From positions 1-40,147 of the forward strand of contig CAJVPJ010000145.1 in the NCBI GenBank assembly GCA_910592205.1: a stretch of DNA of 40,147 bases, given 5' to 3'. Position 1 is the first letter of the stretch. Each line of letters opens with the position of its first letter. The notes under the pieces were generated by a model that worked only from the letters and a program-made list of their open reading frames with translations, had not been told where the DNA came from and did not search any database. A program made the position numbers and the translations under genes. Positions 21,758 to 33,390 of the stretch are shown here, piece after piece. This DNA is from Paraglomus occultum. Lineage: Eukaryota; Glomeromycota; Glomeromycetes; Paraglomerales; Paraglomeraceae.

Positions 21758-23089
21758 TCATGCGCCATCAGCTTGAGCAAGAATCACTCTCGCCGGGTTC
21801 ATTATCAGATTTGTGTCGGGTCGCCTAATCATTGGAAACAAACAATATTCCACACGGGCATGATCCAATTCCTCGTCCGTAGCCCCAACGGCCACCATAC
21901 TCCTGTCGTCAAATTCGGCTCCTTTCGGAAGCCAAACTAATTCTGCTTCAGGTTCAGTCGCCCTCAATTTGAAGTAAAACAATGACGTGCACAATCGGAT
22001 AATGTTTGCCGCGCAATTTTCCGAGTCGGCGACCACATCCCTTGGCAGTTCTCGAGCCTTATTCATGCCCTGCATCAAATATATAATAGTGTCCTTGACA
22101 AATGGATGTTCTCTGTCCGTAAAGGAGTGTATGGCGAGCACGGCGTATACCAGTTGTCTGATTTTGACCGCCGTTAAATTTCTGACTTTGTTAACATCAT
22201 TATGCACTTTGAGAAACCGATCGACCCTTTCCGTCAATTGATTGGTTAAAGAAACAATCTCGTGTTCTAACTTGTGATCGGGATTCTCGTACGAGACAAA
22301 GCGAGTTATGTCACGTGATAGATATTTCGTTAGTTCTGAAGAGATAAATTTAATAACATCTCCCTGAACAGCGTTAGAGAACTGATTCTTAGCCCTTACT
22401 CGGTTTTTGGCCTTTGCGATTTCCCATATTGATAGCATTTTATTGAGAGTCTGCTCATTGACTATTACTGGCTTTGTGAATTTACAAAATTGCCTAAGTG
22501 ATGCGATCAGAGACATCGTGTCTGACGGTATTTGAGAGATACCCGTGGTGGCATCGTCATTCACGTTAAGCGTATCGCCTAATATTGCTTGATATTCTAA
22601 TGCTTCGCCTCGCCATTTCTTTATTTTTTTGTCTTTTATTTGTAGCTTTGTGGTCAAACTAGAGATTTTTTCATTCATTTCTTTTTGTTTTTGCAATAGG
22701 CATTCGTTTTCTCTCCGAAAATTAATGGTTTGGGATTGTAAGACGGAACTTTCGTCTCGAACTTTTCTCAACCGTTCTTCTAAGTTGCGCTTCGCCTTTG
22801 CCTGCTGTTCTTCGCTCGTGCATTTCTGTTTTAATTCCTTAATCAAGTCCTCATTCTTCGCTTTGGTTTCGAGATTTTCTTGAAGAATTTTTTCAATTTT
22901 CGCTTTAATTTCGACAATTTCATTTTCCTTTTCTGTTTTTAGTTGTTCAAGATCTTCATTATTTTTTTCGAGTCTCGTTCGTTCTTGTTCACTTTCTTCT
23001 AATTTTTCTTCACAATCTCTTAATCTGTCTTCACAATCTCGTAATTTTTCTTTACGGAATAGTCTGCTGATGAAATTGAATTTATACAT
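21758..23089 (-). CDS. Intronless coiled-coil protein (443 aa)
   Basis: Single open frame from ATG (23089) to stop. Residues about 10-165 are an almost continuous Glu/Lys/Leu-rich heptad pattern (starting RKEKLRDCEDRLRDCEEKLE), so a long coiled coil is expected. The C-terminal 270 residues are a mixed globular-looking domain with helices such as NKMLSIWEIAKAKNRVRAK and IRQLVYAVLAIHSF, ending NPARVILAQADGA. No catalytic motif recognised. It is the only long intronless gene here, which could mean retrotransposed origin or a lineage-specific single-exon family. The PQ-loop gene ends only about 135 bp upstream of its ATG on the same strand. Probably cytosolic; function unknown. Confidence 0.75.
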   Translation of the reverse strand: MYKFNFISRLFRKEKLRDCEDRLRDCEEKLEESEQERTRLEKNNEDLEQLKTEKENEIVEIKAKIEKILQENLETKAKNEDLIKELKQKCTSEEQQAKAKRNLEERLRKVRDESSVLQSQTINFRRENECLLQKQKEMNEKISSLTTKLQIKDKKIKKWRGEALEYQAILGDTLNVNDDATTGISQIPSDTMSLIASLRQFCKFTKPVIVNEQTLNKMLSIWEIAKAKNRVRAKNQFSNAVQGDVIKFISSELTKYLSRDITRFVSYENPDHKLEHEIVSLTNQLTERVDRFLKVHNDVNKVRNLTAVKIRQLVYAVLAIHSFTDREHPFVKDTIIYLMQGMNKARELPRDVVADSENCAANIIRLCTSLFYFKLRATEPEAELVWLPKGAEFDDRSMVAVGATDEELDHARVEYCLFPMIRRPDTNLIMNPARVILAQADGA

Positions 23090-23224
23090 TTAGATGGGTT
23101 GGACAGTTTTTGCAGCAAGTTAATTTTATATGTGCTTGGAAGATTCCCAATTCGGTGCTAGTATATGACATGCGTAGGCGTGGGAAATACCACGTTGACG
23201 TGTTTTTATTTTTTGTTGTGTGCG

Positions 23225-24444
23225 TCATATTTCTGTCATACTTTTCGTCGACTTTGCTACCCATCGCAATAGAAAATGTAAGATTACAATAATTATATCG
23301 GCCACCAGTATAGATATGAATGTAATTGCAGCTAATATATCAAGCGGGGGCGGACGGAATGCTACGTAAGAATAAAAGAATAAAGACAATGTACATTTAG
23401 TTATTATTACGCTTCTGCTTATCCGTAAGCATCAAATTACTCACCCAAACTCAAGATAGAAAAGACCGAACCCAATATATCAAGGGCCACGAATCCTAGA
23501 GATATTCCATGAACTATTCGGTCCTCTGGATGGAACAGGAATTATTTCGATCAACAGATAATAGATATGAAAGAATGTCTGTCACATACTTACGATATAT
23601 TTCATAGTACTGAGGTGCAAATCCAATCACAATCGTAACACTTGGCAGAATGCCAAATGTCGTTTCAACCCACGTTATTCCTTTATCGTTAGCAGCCTTT
23701 TATAACGAACAAGCAACGGGATATTTGTCTGATTCAAACAGATCACGAATAACATAATTTACTCCCATCCCTTCTTTAAAACACTTACTCTTACTCCTAT
23801 GACTCCGGCTGCTTGTATTCCTCCTAGAATCAACATCCATATAAGGTATATAAATACGTACTTTAATATTCTCTTTGGACTCCCATTGTCGTAGGCTGCT
23901 TTATCATAGTACAAACATTGGACATAGCAGAGCAGTGAAAATCCACAGAATATTTGCGGTTGTATTATCAGAGGTATCGATAGAGAGAGAATAATTGCAT
24001 ATGCTCCAAAGAGTATGGCAGAGAGCGCCTAGCTGGGCGTGTGAATAACAATACGGTAAACATTATGCATAAACGTTGTGCGTTCCTGCGATAATCGTAA
24101 CCATACTAACCCATATGAGCATCATCTCTTTTGACAATCCTTCCAGAAATAATTAACAAATGACATCAATATTGATTAATTTTGATCACAATACTGCTGA
24201 GGAGTGGTTGTTTACCTTCTGTATTCTTTCGTCGCCAATTTTTGTATGCTATTAATATTAAAAAGAATATCAGTTTGTATCACATGATTTGGCACTTGTT
24301 GAAAAACTGAATTATTCGCATACTCGTTAATCACAACCCATTAATGCAAATAATCTAGGTTTCCATTTACTAACCTTGCGGCGTCAATTGAAATGAAAAG
24401 AATACGATTCCAAGCATTCCGAATACATTTTCCAGTAAATGCAT
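23225..24444 (-). CDS. PQ-loop repeat membrane transporter (230 aa, seven exons)
   Basis: Exons 24444-24375, 24248-24216, 24139-24111, 24028-23789, 23696-23594, 23525-23445 and 23361-23225; phases close throughout. The protein has two PQ-loop repeats: GIVFFSFQLTPQ then AYKNWRRKNTEGLS at the N-terminus, and TIVIGFAPQYYEIYQ then GISLGFVALDILGSVFS in the second half. Seven hydrophobic spans are expected, the normal topology of the cystinosin/PQLC family. Such proteins sit in vacuolar, lysosomal or other endomembranes, and characterised members export amino acids or related small molecules. The substrate cannot be read here. The fourth exon has two in-phase donor choices (GTAAGA or GTAAGT, six bases apart), which could give two isoforms differing by two residues. 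The Pro-rich FRPPPLDIL before the last span is notable. Confidence 0.88.
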
Positions 24445-25458
24445 ACTGTTGGGTTATATTAAAATGGCTTTATGGATGAATTGTTCCATTAGCATCCCGG
24501 TAGTCCATCTTTTATATGTGCGTTATCATCGAATCACCGAATCACCAAAGTCACACTGCCTGGAATATGATGTCATTTTGAACAAACGTCGGCACTAATC
24601 TTGTTACAAAATGTCACATTACTATTACACAGAAATCGATTGTAAACTAAATCTCGAATGTAGGTTTATGCCAAAATCGGACGTAAACCCGACGATCATT
24701 ATTCCACACGAAAATATTTTTGCTTTATATGTGCCATCTCGGACTGACGTTTATGATGATCACAGGCTTTCTTTTTTTCAGACTAATTAATTGTCGATCT
24801 TATAAAATAAACAAATTCTTTCTTCTTTTACAATAAAAGACCCTATCAAAGATGCTCGAGATCCCAAAGTTATCCGCTTGACACTTTTAATTATACGAGA
24901 ATTTGTAACTTGAGCCGTTACGCCATTATTTTTTCAAAATATGCCTTTATTGCGTAATTTCGAATTTCTCGAATTTGATTAGTAACAAATAGCTTAATTA
25001 TTTAGGACAAGGGAAATTAGTATCAAGCAATACTAATACGGATTTTGTCAAATGTGAATGACATCTGATAGCCGGTTCGACACACCAGGAACGCACATTC
25101 CATATTAATATATAACATGAGCATGCCCTCAGCAAACTTTAAATAGGCAGAAATAGGGAGAGGTCTTTTTTGCAGACGTGAAGTATGAAACTTTTAAGTT
25201 AAATTTTTCAAAAAATCAAAAGTCGGGTATTGTTTTCTTTTTCGATAAGCATCTATTGCAATTGACAGAGGGTGCTTTCTTCCGTTACAACACAATCGAT
25301 GATTACAAGCGAGCAAACGATAGAGAACGTTCGGAAATCGAGGCATATAGTCCTTAGCTCTCATATTATTTACGTTACGCAATAATCTACATCAACTATG
25401 AACCGAAAATTAAATATTACACTGATCAATGCACTTTCATTCTACTTTTCCATATCAA
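24445..25458. other. Intergenic, no gene seen
   Basis: About 1 kb between the PQ-loop gene start and the 3' end of the E2 gene. AT-rich; no exon-like frame, RNA gene or repeat identified. Confidence 0.5.
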
Positions 25459-27474
25459 TTATCTCAATCTCGCTGCCAGTACCAAAGGGTTCTCCAACAA
25501 GTTCTTCCAGCTCTGCGAGAATCTCGCTATAGTCGCCCCAAAAATGACTCGGTGATCGGCACTAAAACTCACTCTAGCAATTCTCTTGCCGGCAATCTTC
25601 TCAACGAGTCTCCCCTGTTCTTCTATCATCTCGAATCTAGGTACACGCTGAATTCTACCAATAGCACTTATACACACTTCTCCAGAGACAACAACTGGGC
25701 TTAGATAAGTTCCGCCAATAATACCAACATTAGACAAAGTAATGGTACCATCTTTGAAATCGCTCACAGGGATAGCATTCCTTTTACCAAGATCTTGTAA
25801 CCTGTGTAATTCTCCAGCAATCTCAAATATGCTCTTCCTCTGTACCGATTTAATATTCGGCACAATCAACCCGTTCGGCGTATCCATTGCAATTCCCACA
25901 TTATGCTCGCTCCTATACCTCAACCTCACTCTTCCAACATCCGTTCTGTCCCTTATTGCATCTTCACTTCCTCCAATTATAGTTTCATTTTCATCAACCA
26001 CAACTACAGAAGAATTTAATATAGGAAATTCTTCCAGTGCCATTGAGAATGACTTAATGAAAATCGGCATAAACGTAATTTTCGAAAACGCGTATTTTTC
26101 TTTATGACGAGATATCTCGGCATTCAAGCTGTCTCGGAATGCAAATACCGAGTCGAGAATGTACTCGTCTGAATAACCGAAATGAGGAATGGCAAGAGAT
26201 TTGGTCATCGCTTTGAACATCGAGCTTTGAATTTTGCTTAACGGGTTCAGAGTATCTGTCATCGCTGTTGAAGAAATAGGAGAGAATGAAGTGGCTGTAG
26301 GACGAATCATCGAAGGGGGAAGGATAGAGTTATTGGGAGTAGAATAAGAAAGTGGCTATTCAACAACGACTGCATTATAGTATCGCAAAATCGACTCACG
26401 TTCAGCTATTCCCTCGTCGCTTCTCTTCCTTACAAAAACTGTTACATCTTCCTTCATTATACGGCCTGCCTTCCCCGATCCCTTTATCAATCGCAGGTCA
26501 ATCTGATGTTCCCTTGCTAACCTTCTCACTGCCGGTGTTGCTAACGTCAACACACTCGCAACATCTTTATTTTCTGGAGCGATTTCTTTGAGGGCTTTGA
26601 CGGTTAGTACGTCTTCAACAACGCTATCTTGATCCAAACTCGCTGACAATGGTTCGGTCGGACTTCCTTCTCGTCCTATCTCTGGATCAGCCTCTTCCAC
26701 TTCAGTAAGACCAACTTCTTCTTCCAATTCGATGTCTGCGATGGGCAATCCAACTTTGGCCATATCTCCAACCTTATAATGAAGCTTCTTCACAGTGCCG
26801 GTATATCGTGATGTTATCTCAACAGACGCTTTGTCCGACTGAACCTCGCATATTTTCTCGAATTCGGATACTCGGCTGCCGGGCTCAACAAACCTGACAA
26901 CAGATCGAGAAAAAAATTTTTAATTAAAAGAATTTCATATCAGAATTCACTCTTCGCTTAACCGTTTCCCACTCATGTGCCATTTATGACCTCTTTTTCT
27001 GCTAATCCTCACCATTGCACAACCTCGCATTCAGTTATCCCTTCGCCGACATCAGCTAATAAAAACGACTTGACGACATCGCGTGCTTCCGTTGCATGGA
27101 ACTCACGAACAGCAATCTGACTAGGAATAGAATTCCGCTGTAGATTTGAATATCAATGAATTGAACATGAAAGATGGAAAAGGAGCATAGTACGAAGAGG
27201 CTGGGACTTACTGGTGTGCGCTGGAAATGATAAGAGAGAGGGCAGGAGAGGATCGAAGAGAAGAGAAAAGAAGACTGGGGGAGACAGGTGCGGAGATGAG
27301 TTATGATTCGTACATACCACATTCGCTGCCCGCTTTTATTTCCCGACCAACAATTAACCACCTATAGAAATGACTTACGTTTGATCTTATCCATGTTTTC
27401 GTCGCTGCTGCTCCACTTAGTGGTCTATTTCGGCAGCCAGTCCTCAAAATTTGGCCCGCTATCCTTATGAACAT
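25459..27474 (-). CDS. Mitochondrial branched-chain 2-oxoacid dehydrogenase E2 (dihydrolipoyl transacylase)
   Basis: Four exons: 27474-27379, 27116-27013, 26893-26434 and 26355-25459; 518 residues with all phases closed. Residues 1-32 are an Arg-rich, acid-free mitochondrial presequence (MFIRIAGQILRTGCRNR). The lipoyl domain begins at VKSFLLADVGEGITECEVVQ; lipoylated Lys is residue 88 in QSDKASVE. The E3-binding domain is around ATPAVRRLAREHQIDLRLIK. Exon 4 is the acyltransferase domain, ending in an ADHRVIxGAT motif. The opening matches branched-chain (DBT) E2 better than pyruvate or 2-oxoglutarate E2. The protein would form the core of the complex that converts branched-chain 2-oxoacids to acyl-CoA. 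The HxxxDG Asp is replaced by Phe (residue 492, codon 25542-25540), so activity is in doubt. The 78-bp third intron is a multiple of three but contains an in-frame stop. Confidence 0.93.
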
Positions 27475-28009
27475 TCTTGACAACGAGTCAGCTGCCGTGG
27501 GAAATTGAATGACGCATTCTTTTTAATCGTTATGTGCATAATAAATGAGAATTTGCATTGTGAGTGAAGCTCATTCTAACCACAAGAACAGTCTTACCTA
27601 CTCCTTGTCACATGATTTCAGGGGTGTGAATTAATGACTGATATTGTTCAACTTTTAAGGCATGTTAGAATTTGTATATCGCGCAACCGAAAAGAATAAT
27701 GAAAATTTTATTACAATCAGTAGTTTGCAAAAATCGGATTAAACAGCATAAAACCATTGTAAAAAAGAGTTTAAAGTGGTTAGATTGAAACAGATAGACG
27801 TTGACATTGGAACCAATGCTTATAGTTCGTAGTAGCTTGACATACCGTATAAAACATCTTTATTAAATTTTCACATATGGTAATAATGATAGTAAATGCA
27901 AAGAATAAATTAATTTATTTAATTAATAAAGGAAAAGGCCACTTTATCTAGTATTATTAATCTATCACTGGTGATCATAGCAGGCCATTAACATTTCTAG
28001 TTATTCTAA
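27475..28009. other. Intergenic between Sec1 3' end and E2 5' end
   Basis: About 535 bp, AT-rich. It must hold the E2 promoter and the Sec1 3' untranslated region, both on the minus strand. No recognisable motif. Confidence 0.5.
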
Positions 28010-31000
28010 TTAAAACTTAAACACCTTCCCCAACTCTTTTCCCAATTTGGTCTTTGGCTTATACGATGAACCAGCTGAAGGCTTCTGCACGTGGCCAAAG
28101 CTAGCATTGGCAGGTGGTGGGTATTGTTGATTATGGTTTCCTTGATATCCACCATACGCGCCTCCTGTTCCACCGTGATTCGCATACCCTGATGCGCCAT
28201 ACCCCTGTTGGGATGGTAAACCAGAAAATGATTTAGGCGATGCTCCGTAAGCGGAAGAAACGGGAGGTTGATTGGAGTAAGGTGTGGGAGCAGAATTCGG
28301 TGGGCGTTGTGGGAGAGGTGGTGCTAACGTAGGGGGTTGGACCGATGCTGAAGGGCGGGGGGGCCGTCGCAGCAATTTTAGATCGTCTACAAATTTCGTG
28401 GGCGTAATTATGTGTGTTGATCCTGGTAAAATGACAATGAGTAAGCAATCAAGGCAAAAAAAAAAAAAAAGACGCATGAGAACAGAATGAAAATGCGCAT
28501 TAATGCTTGTTACATGCCCACCTATGATTACATCTTTATTATGTTTCTCCGATAACTCATAAGCACTGCGCAATTCAGAGTACGTTACACCTCCCGCCAC
28601 GAAAACTATTAAGCGACTTGCACGCGTTTCGCTCTAAAGAAAATTCAGCGTTATATTAGAATACAACTCCTGTCAACAAGATAATAAATATCATTACAAA
28701 CTTACAGGGGCTCCGCGTTTATACCACTCGGCACGCGTGCTGTAACAAATTATAAATGAGTTAAATTATCACAAAAATAGACATTTATTTTCTGCTCACT
28801 ATCTAACCTTCTTAGTGAAACAGGCTGGACGGGTACAGCCCGACCTCTTGATTCTCCGTCCCCAGATGGGTCTCGGGCGTATGGAAATTGTGTAACATCA
28901 AGCGTGCCTTTGATATGGTTCTGAATAAAAGAGGAGAGGGAAGATGAATAACAGCTCTAAGCCATAGGATGCTTTATTATGAACGATCATTCAATGCTCG
29001 ACAATACCTCCAGGTGAATTTTTAGTTGTGGTACGTAGCGCGAAATGTCGTATGCGCCTTCGTTGTTCACTTTTTGTTTAGATTTCTTACTCTTATCACT
29101 ACCCAGCGGCGACTGAGTAGTTTAAAAAGACATGTGAATAAAAACAACCGATTAACAAAGACCGCTAACGACAAAATCATGCTATGTTGAATTGCAATTA
29201 CCCGTATCAATTTGACTCCAAATAGTAAAGTATTGTTGATTGCATCATTCTCATCGTATGATATCCGCGCATGAGCAAGTAATTTGCGTCTATCTTCCTC
29301 AATAATACCGTTCTTGTACATCATATAAAGCAGAAGCATTCTCACTTTGTTATATGAACTAGTCGGTATCAAAAAAAGAAGTTAATTTGAGTATACTAAC
29401 ACGCAATAGACAAGTACAGCTGCACGTAGCAATTATATATTTATAATGATACTCTACCTTACAACTGGATCATCTAATAGTGGTACCATGTCTTCAACTA
29501 TGGCCTTTGGGTGATGTCCATCTGGTGTAGTTCCAGTCGCACATTGCTATAAGGGATGTGAATAAATATGCTGTGTAAGCAACGTTATAACATGAGTTTG
29601 TTTGTATCACTAATACTTGCCTGTTCGATATTTGCTATTGACGCCAACTTTTGTTTGTCGAAAAGCGACATGGATTCCTGTGCCATGCCCAAATGCACAG
29701 AAAACTTCTCTTTCATGTTCTGAAATTGTGGTAAATTTGCCAACATTCTCTTCATGTCATTTAAACTCGCTGCTTTGTCTCTTTGTTAACAAAGTGACAA
29801 TTGTAGGCATGGTAATAAATAAGATTCAGTAAGTACTTCATCAATGAATCGTTCACCAATAAATATCTCCTCTTCAATCTCTTTTCTCTTTCTCTTGTTT
29901 TCCGGATACATACTTATCGGCAAATCCGGCGTTTTCCCCAACAAAATCATTGAAATCTTTCATTAACTTCTCGATACAGTCTTTCATATGTTTGTGCCTT
30001 ATTTCAACCCAAATTTGGTCCGATTCATCTAAATTAGCTTCTTTCGTTTGTGAAGAGCCATCTGGACCGGTAAACGCGTAGGAATATTTTTGACCATTTT
30101 CCAAAGGAAGAAGGTCATTAACCATCGCTTGGTACGTAAATTCGTGCAAGAATGGCGCGTTCATATCCAGTGAACGATCGCAAATAAAGAGCACTCCTCT
30201 TGGACGAGGATTTTCTTGCATCTACAAGACGTAATGGGTGAAATAAAGTTACACCGGCATTCTACTACCAACAAAATCAATCTCTTAATTTACTACTTAC
30301 ACCAAATTCAGGATAATCTCGTACATATTGATCTAATTCGGACTGCACGAGCATAGCTAATTTATAACTCAAAGTCTTGGTCGGATGATCAGCCTCAAGC
30401 GACCTCTGATATCTAATCAAAGGATTCTCTCCCAACGTCACACAAACTGACACGAGTTTCTTTGCTATTTGACGTATTTCATCCTCGTAACCAAACGCTT
30501 CCTCTGGCGAGTATAGCTTGAAGAAGCTTTCCGGAGAATCAAAGGAATAAACTTGTGCTTCGATGGCTATAGGTATGAAGATCAAACAACGAAATTAAAC
30601 CACGACACGGATAATAAGTAAGCACAAAATGTGTGGAGAGCACGAAAGTCAACATACCATGAAAATCAATATAAATTTCGGTACATTTTCGTATATAATT
30701 TGAAGCTGGAGACGTTTTCAGTCTCTGATACAATTTCTCATCGAGTCCTACATTCATTTTAAATCGCAATTAATGCTAGAATTCAAACAGTTCATACCAT
30801 TGTTTTGGTCAACAATTGTTAAAAAAGCTCACCAGAAGTGAAAAACAGGTGAGCCGCAGCATACAATGGTGTCTTGTGCTTAGCAAAATCTTCAATTACT
30901 TTTGTAATGACTTCGTACGAAGGAGTAAGTATATATACAGCTTCCAACGTTGGATATGGCTGGCGCGATTTTTCGAGACTTTCCACCACTTTGAAGTTGT

Positions 31001-31328
31001 ATGAATAGGTTGAGCGTGGAAGGAAAAGACGTAAGGTCAATATCTTTGTAACCGGCGGGATGATACACAAGTAATCACGAACAGATCAAATAAAACATAC
31101 AAGTGACATTCCCTTCTAAGATGTCAAACATCTTACAGGCGGACGAAATAACTTTCTGTGTTCGAGCATCAACCACTACGACCTTCCATCGTCCAGCTGG
31201 TTGGACGGATCCAATTGTATCCAGGATACCTAAATAGACAATATATAACAGATCAGGTCTGTCAAGCACCTCCTGGTGTAGCAATACTCTAACCTACGTT
31301 TTTTGAGGATTTCGTGTACGCCAACCAT
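28010..31328 (-). CDS. Sec1/Munc18-family vesicle fusion protein (fourteen exons, apparent frameshift)
   Basis: Exons 31328-31298, 31229-31101, 30988-30833, 30747-30658, 30566-30301, 30221-29914, 29781-29621, 29546-29458, 29358-29202, 29112-29008, 28920-28808, 28739-28706, 28633-28522 and 28422-28010, about 720 residues. Sec1 hallmarks are VQPAGRWKVVVVDARTQKVI near the start, PYPTLEAVYILTPS, RPRGVLFICDRSLDMNAPFLHEFTY split over the SM core, KVRMLLLYMMYKNGI and the closing STHIITPTKFVDDL. The family binds syntaxins/SNARE bundles and is needed for exocytosis at the plasma membrane. The last about 110 residues are a Pro/Gly/Gln-rich tail ending TKLGKELGKVFKF, longer than in animal homologues. 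The intron 29620-29547 uses a GC donor (CAG|GCAAGT). Exon 7 needs one base fewer near 29758-29764 to keep frame, so this copy is either sequenced with an error or damaged. Confidence 0.93.
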
Positions 31329-31968
31329 GCCTTCAGATTAGCAATAAATAAGTTAAAGGTTTTGCGTATTCTTCTAGATGCTCAACTGCCTGGCGTTTTA
31401 ATTTTGTCCATATCATCAGGGGAAATGTCGCACGATCTGCAAATCCCATTACGTATTGCAAAGGAAACTGGGGGTCAAATTGCATTGGGAAATGAAGGAT
31501 ACAAATTGGGCGAAATGAAAACAAGAATTACTTATTGTTGACATCTGTTACTCAGAAAGGGAAGTAGACTGCAAGTTTCTATTTGCACCCGATTTTAAAA
31601 AAAGCAAACCCTCTCCTGAAACATGAAAACGCTACGCATTCGTATTCGCATGCAGGTGCAGCTAATAGCTTCACGACAATATTCCCACTTAGCATTTACA
31701 CATAATTCGTGAAAAAAAAAATTCCTTTCATATCCGGTAAACAAAGATATATCACGCTCGCCGTTACACAGCTCAAAGGATGACACATATGTTAAGCCCA
31801 CTATTTGGATAGTCGACTAATGTATTGATCGCGTTTGTCAGTTTGATAATGGAAAGTGATTTTTCTTCATGTTATGTAGCCAATGCACTTTGATGGAAAC
31901 AGCTTTATTTTGAGCAATGCATCATCTTTATAAAGCAGATATACCTATAGTAAGTAACATTAACGCTT

Positions 31969-32317
31969 ATGGTTAGGAAATCAAAAATGCAATTTTTTAT
32001 CCAGAATATGTATTCGCGCCATGTAAATTTTAAAGAATTTGCACCAGGGGTTAGTATCGCACGGCCGATAACCCGAGATTACCTAGAAATGGTTCAAAAG
32101 GTTATTTGGTCCATTTGGTATAGTGTGCTATACGAGTTTACAGTTAAATAAGTCTAGTGGGCTTGAAGATATTCTCGCCACTTTAGACGAGTCTCAACTA
32201 AAGTTTCTAATTTTACAATTATTATTATATCCAATTATCATGGGAAAGAAGATCCCCGCTAATTATTTACAATATGTATATCTTCCATATTATGATAATA
32301 TGCAATTTTCAAATTAA
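31969..32317 (+). CDS. Small two-exon hypothetical protein (101 aa), divergent from Sec1
   Basis: Exon 1, 31969-32100 (a shorter start at 32008 is also in frame), and exon 2, 32144-32317, separated by a 43-bp intron (GTTATT...TTTACAG) with phase 0 on both sides. The first exon holds FKEFAPGVSIARPITRDYLE; the second an Asp/Glu-Leu helix, SGLEDILATLDESQLKFLIL, and a Tyr-rich end. Continuity of protein-like sequence across the intron is the main support. It is soluble and helical by composition; no family recognised. It lies about 640 bp from the Sec1 start and points away from it, so they may share a regulatory region. An acceptor-like TTTATCCAG just before 32005 leaves open an additional upstream exon. 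Confidence 0.5.
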
Positions 32318-33390
32318 AACATTTTCGTATTATTAGTATATGTGTATTGTACACATCGTCATTTGTGAGAATACTTATTATGTACACAATACAAAACTTC
32401 CGCAACGTACGATTATATTAATACGAATACTTATTAAATTGTTCTAGCAATTGTTGAAACTAATTCGTAAATCTATTCAAAGATATTATAATTCCGATGA
32501 AGTCAGCAAGGTAAAGTGAGCATTCGAAAAAGAGTATAAACGATGAAAGCAAATTTAGCAAGTAATTCAGGTGACATCAGTAACGGATCCTTAAGAAAGC
32601 GCACCTTGAATGCTCTTCATAAAATGCCCCTTTCTCTTTATTTTGTGTCAGGTAGGTTTGGAAGCAGAGTCCGTACGGAGAAGCAATCGAATAAAGTGAT
32701 TTTTACAACTAATACTAACAATATACAAATTGGAAAATTCTTTCAAATTCAAATATGTGCGCATGTAAGCATCATAACCGTTGAACTTTAATATGTGCGC
32801 ATGTAGCATCATAACCGTCGAACTCAAATATGGGTTAAGTAAACGCAATCAAATTAACGGTTAGGAGTCTTCTTGAGGTACGTGCAAAAAAAAACATCGA
32901 GATTACGGTTATGACGTTGAACGCTGGCATAACGGTTTGTATGGACTATTGAGTTGTGCGAGGAACGCGCAATAGGATGAATTTAAGAAAAGCATCAGCG
33001 TAATGGACAATTAGGCGAGTGCCATTATAAAATTACAAAGTATTGATAATTAAAACCTAGAGGTTGATCCATAGTAACCGAAATTGAGAAAGAAAAGGAA
33101 GCCGAAGCTGAGAAGGAAAAGAAGAATCTTCGGCACGACAAAGCGCATGCAAAATACTCGCTTCCGTTCTTATATGCACGGTTTCAAGAATCTCCTGACG
33201 TGGAAGGAAATCTTCCTTCACCGCTTCCACTTACCTGTAGATAAACTCCTTTTTCGTTTCGTTGTAAACGAAATACGGTTTGTTTTCTGTCTTTTCCATC
33301 CGTTTTAGTAAACAAAATGTAATCTCTAGAAAACCTTTACTCTAAAAGACATTACGTTTCCTCAGAGGACTTTGTTCGTATAACTTTGAT
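32318..33390. other. Intergenic region with a small tandem duplication and one exon-like fragment
   Basis: No gene model. A 37-38 bp unit (AATATGTGCGCATGTA...CATCATAACCGT) is duplicated in tandem at 32752-32789 and 32790-32826. An open frame at about 33073-33240 after an acceptor-like ATCCATAG reads EKEKEAEAEKEKKNLRHDKA and looks like a stray exon or remnant; it has no partner. Confidence 0.4.
32752..32826 (+). repeat. Tandem duplication of about 37 bp
   Basis: Two adjacent copies of AATATGTGCGCATGTAAGCA...CCGTTGAACT differ by one deleted base and one substitution. The unit contains the palindrome TGCGCA. It looks like a recent replication-slippage product. Confidence 0.85.

Noticed and set aside
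26356-26358. In-frame TAG splitting the E2 into two proteins
   Set aside because: A 78-bp phase-0 intron (26433-26356) with donor GTAAGG and acceptor TTGAATAG removes the stop and leaves a normal linker between the E3-binding and catalytic domains.
27318-27361. Extra E2 exon between the presequence and the lipoyl domain
   Set aside because: Splice-like ends exist, but it leaves two bases over and breaks the frame of the lipoyl exon; direct joining of 27379 to 27116 is phase 0.
30816-31004. Plus-strand open frames across the Sec1 locus
   Set aside because: They overlap conserved Sec1 exons on the opposite strand and have no protein character of their own.
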